From the NCBI GenBank assembly GCA_022561415.1, contig JADFRH010000121.1, forward strand, positions 1 through 7,193: 7,193 nucleotides of DNA. The letters run 5' to 3'. This DNA comes from Planctomycetota bacterium (GTDB lineage: Bacteria; Planctomycetota; Phycisphaerae; UBA1845). A model generated the notes under the pieces. It was not told the DNA's origin and made no database searches. It saw only the letters and a program-made list of their open reading frames with translations. This document shows positions 5,917-7,193 of the stretch, in pieces. The translations under genes and the position numbers were made by a program. The first letter of the stretch is position 1; every line of letters begins with the position of its first letter.

Positions 5917-6195
5917 ATGGCCAAGAAAAAGCGACTCCCCAAACAGCTTGCCATTCTCGACGAGGATCTGTGTACCGGCTGCGATGCGTGCGTCGTCGTC
6001 TGCCCCGTCGATTGCATCGACAAGATTTCCGACCCGAAGACGCCCGGCTACGCCATGGGCATCTGCACGATCGACCTGCCCGTATGCATCGGGTGCAAGC
6101 TCTGCGCCCAGGTGTGCCCGTGGCATGTCATCACCATGGTCCCCACCGACGAGGTTCTCCACGATCCCAAGTTCGCGGAGCTGCTTGCGACCTGA
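5917..6195 (+). CDS. Ferredoxin-like 2[4Fe-4S] protein
   Basis: This 92-residue soluble electron carrier should bind two [4Fe-4S] clusters. The first motif is CTGCDACVVVCP (C19, C22, C25, C29) and the second CIGCKLCAQVCP (C57, C60, C63, C67). In bacterial-type ferredoxins each cluster takes the first three Cys of one motif and the last Cys of the other. Extra cysteines are C33 (CPVDC, common in this family) and C50. A basic start (MAKKKRLPKQ) precedes the fold and a short acidic helix ends it. There is no signal peptide, so the protein is cytoplasmic. The redox partner is unknown; no oxidoreductase is visible nearby. ATG 5917 has only GGA triplets (5907-5909, 5911-5913) as a ribosome-binding site, but it gives the natural family length. 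The gene lies 191 bases after the hydrolase and 82 bases before the glycan transferase, so it may be transcribed separately. Confidence 0.92.
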   Translation: MAKKKRLPKQLAILDEDLCTGCDACVVVCPVDCIDKISDPKTPGYAMGICTIDLPVCIGCKLCAQVCPWHVITMVPTDEVLHDPKFAELLAT

Positions 6196-6216
6196 GCCCG
6201 ACTCCTCAGGCCGGGC
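6196..6216 (+). other. Imperfect hairpin immediately after the ferredoxin stop codon
   Basis: GCCCG (6196-6200) pairs with CGGGC (6212-6216), and an inner CC/GG pair closes around TCA. The stem begins at the base after the TGA stop of the ferredoxin gene. There is no T-tract downstream (GTCGTCGAGCC), so it could be a weak or Rho-assisted terminator or a 3'-end stabiliser. The arms are short and GC-rich, and coincidence cannot be ruled out. Confidence 0.3.
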
Positions 6217-6277
6217 GTCGTCGAGCCTCCCTCCGCGCGATGGATCGAAACGCTCCGGCTCTCTAGACTAAGCAGTC

Positions 6278-7193
6278 ATGTATTGGCTCATCGCCCTGGC
6301 CGTGGCCGGGCCATTTGTCGTTTCAGTGCTTGCCACCGCAGTGGTGCGCAGTGGGTCGCAGCGCGTCGGGTTCGTCGATCGAGCTAGCGGGCACAAGAGA
6401 CATGGGGAACCCGTCGCCCTCGGCGGAGGGATCGCGATTGTCATCGCGATCTGTGGACCCATTCTGATCGGAACAATCGGTGCCTGGCTGCTTCGCGGCG
6501 ACGCGCCGCCGGCGTGGCTGCCGGATCTGCTCCGAACCCATCTGAACGGAATCGCCTCCAAGCTCCCGGTCGCCCTGGCGATCGTCGGCGGCGCCATCGT
6601 GCTGCACATTGTCGGGCTGATTGACGACCGTCGCGCGCTCGGGGCCGGTCCCAAGTTCCTCGCGCAGCTCGCGGTCGCGTTAATCACGGCCTGGCCGATG
6701 GGCATCCGTGCGATTCAGATGGTCCCCGAGCCGCTGTCGATTGCGGTCACGGTGCTCTGGATCCTCATCATCACCAACGCATTCAACTTCCTCGACAACA
6801 TGGACGGGCTCAGTGCCGGTGTCGCGGCGATTGCGGCCGGCATCTTCGCCGTCGCGGCCATGGCGTCCGGTCAGGTGTTCGTGCCCATCCTGGCGTGGGT
6901 CATGGTGGGGGCGCTGCTCGGCTTCTTGGTTTTTAACTTCTCACCGGCCAGTATTTTCATGGGCGACGCCGGCAGTCTGGTCATCGGCTACTTGCTCAGC
7001 GTGCTGACGATTTTGACGACGTACTACGACCCCTCGCGAAATCTGATGCCGCTGGCCATTCTCGTACCGGTTGTGGTGTTGGCCGTGCCGCTCTACGACG
7101 TGACGAGTGTGGTCATCCATCGCCTTCGCGCCGGCGACAGTCCGTTCCAAGGCGACTGGCGACACTTCTCTCACCGCTTAGTGAAAAAGGGAA
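6278..7193 (+). CDS. Polyprenyl-phosphate sugar-1-phosphate transferase, WecA/TagO/MraY family (3' truncated by window edge)
   Basis: This integral membrane enzyme family moves a sugar-1-phosphate (often GlcNAc-1-P from UDP-GlcNAc) onto undecaprenyl phosphate, the first step of lipid-linked surface glycan synthesis. From ATG 6278, 305 codons run into the right edge without a stop. Visible motifs are HKRHGEPVALGGG (39-51), the Mg-binding GLIDDRRALG (D116, D117), NAFNFLDNMDGLSAG (167-181, with D173 and D176), FMGDAGSLVIGYLL (D230) and the cytoplasmic-loop motif DWRHFSHRL (H296, H299). At least eight hydrophobic segments are visible, around 1-24, 47-72, 96-115, 127-146, 153-172, 178-198, 201-221 and 232-280; one or two more are probably cut off. 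The missing peptidoglycan-type pattern and the NFxDNMDGL and HFSHRL forms favour the WecA/TagO/Rv1302 side over MraY. A TAA stop at 6269-6271 limits the start; no clear ribosome-binding site precedes ATG 6278. The acceptor pathway is not visible here. Confidence 0.92.
   Translation, partial: MYWLIALAVAGPFVVSVLATAVVRSGSQRVGFVDRASGHKRHGEPVALGGGIAIVIAICGPILIGTIGAWLLRGDAPPAWLPDLLRTHLNGIASKLPVALAIVGGAIVLHIVGLIDDRRALGAGPKFLAQLAVALITAWPMGIRAIQMVPEPLSIAVTVLWILIITNAFNFLDNMDGLSAGVAAIAAGIFAVAAMASGQVFVPILAWVMVGALLGFLVFNFSPASIFMGDAGSLVIGYLLSVLTILTTYYDPSRNLMPLAILVPVVVLAVPLYDVTSVVIHRLRAGDSPFQGDWRHFSHRLVKKG

Noticed and set aside
6268..6705. 145-codon minus-strand ORF opposite the start of the glycan transferase
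   Set aside because: The plus strand encodes unmistakable WecA/MraY motifs and membrane segments through the same bases.
1..7193. Search for CRISPR arrays, insertion-sequence ends, tRNA or rRNA genes, and a dif site near xerC
   Set aside because: No spaced direct repeats, no transposase or paired terminal repeats, no cloverleaf-like sequence and no 28-bp dif-like imperfect palindrome were recognised by eye.

Overview
This is a GC-rich (roughly 60 percent by eye) bacterial chromosomal window with no mobile element, CRISPR array, tRNA or rRNA that I can recognise. The gene set suggests a didermic bacterium: two lipoproteins, a six-bladed TolB-like propeller, a WecA/MraY-family glycan transferase, MnmE and a Xer recombinase. 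The divergent small proteins and the Xer protein with a long N-terminal insertion would suit Planctomycetota. That assignment is an inference; no marker gene here settles it.

Layout. Bases 1-817 (+) hold the 3' part of mnmE, a tRNA-modifying GTPase cut by the window edge. It converges, with a 4-base gap, on a minus-strand block that is transcribed leftwards from about 4218. In transcription order the block contains a six-bladed PD40/TolB-like lipoprotein (4215-3052), a second lipoprotein with a probable CsgG/LpoB/TolB-N-like alpha/beta domain (2899-2102), a 71-residue protein of unknown function that overlaps the second lipoprotein by 35 bases (2136-1921), and a XerC-type tyrosine recombinase (1844-822). 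A 715-base divergent intergenic region (4219-4933) has no convincing gene. It does hold a 13-bp tandem repeat, a perfect inverted repeat beside a -10-like hexamer, and a short upstream ORF with a strong ribosome-binding site.

Rightwards on the plus strand come three genes: an isochorismatase/cysteine-hydrolase-fold protein whose nucleophile position is serine (4934-5725), an 8-Cys 2[4Fe-4S] ferredoxin (5917-6195), and the first 305 codons of a polyprenyl-phosphate sugar-1-phosphate transferase (6278 to the window end).

How the genes fit together. The two minus-strand lipoproteins look like the two halves of a TolB architecture encoded separately and may act together in the envelope; this is the most interesting functional idea in the window. 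The glycan transferase would start a lipid-linked surface polysaccharide. mnmE, xerC and the ferredoxin are housekeeping-type genes with no obvious pathway link to each other. I did not find a clearly new multi-gene system. The best leads are the split-TolB pair, the Ser-substituted hydrolase with a His/Gly/Ser tail, the XerC linker insertion, and a strand-asymmetric hairpin lying exactly between promoter-like hexamers ahead of the ferredoxin.
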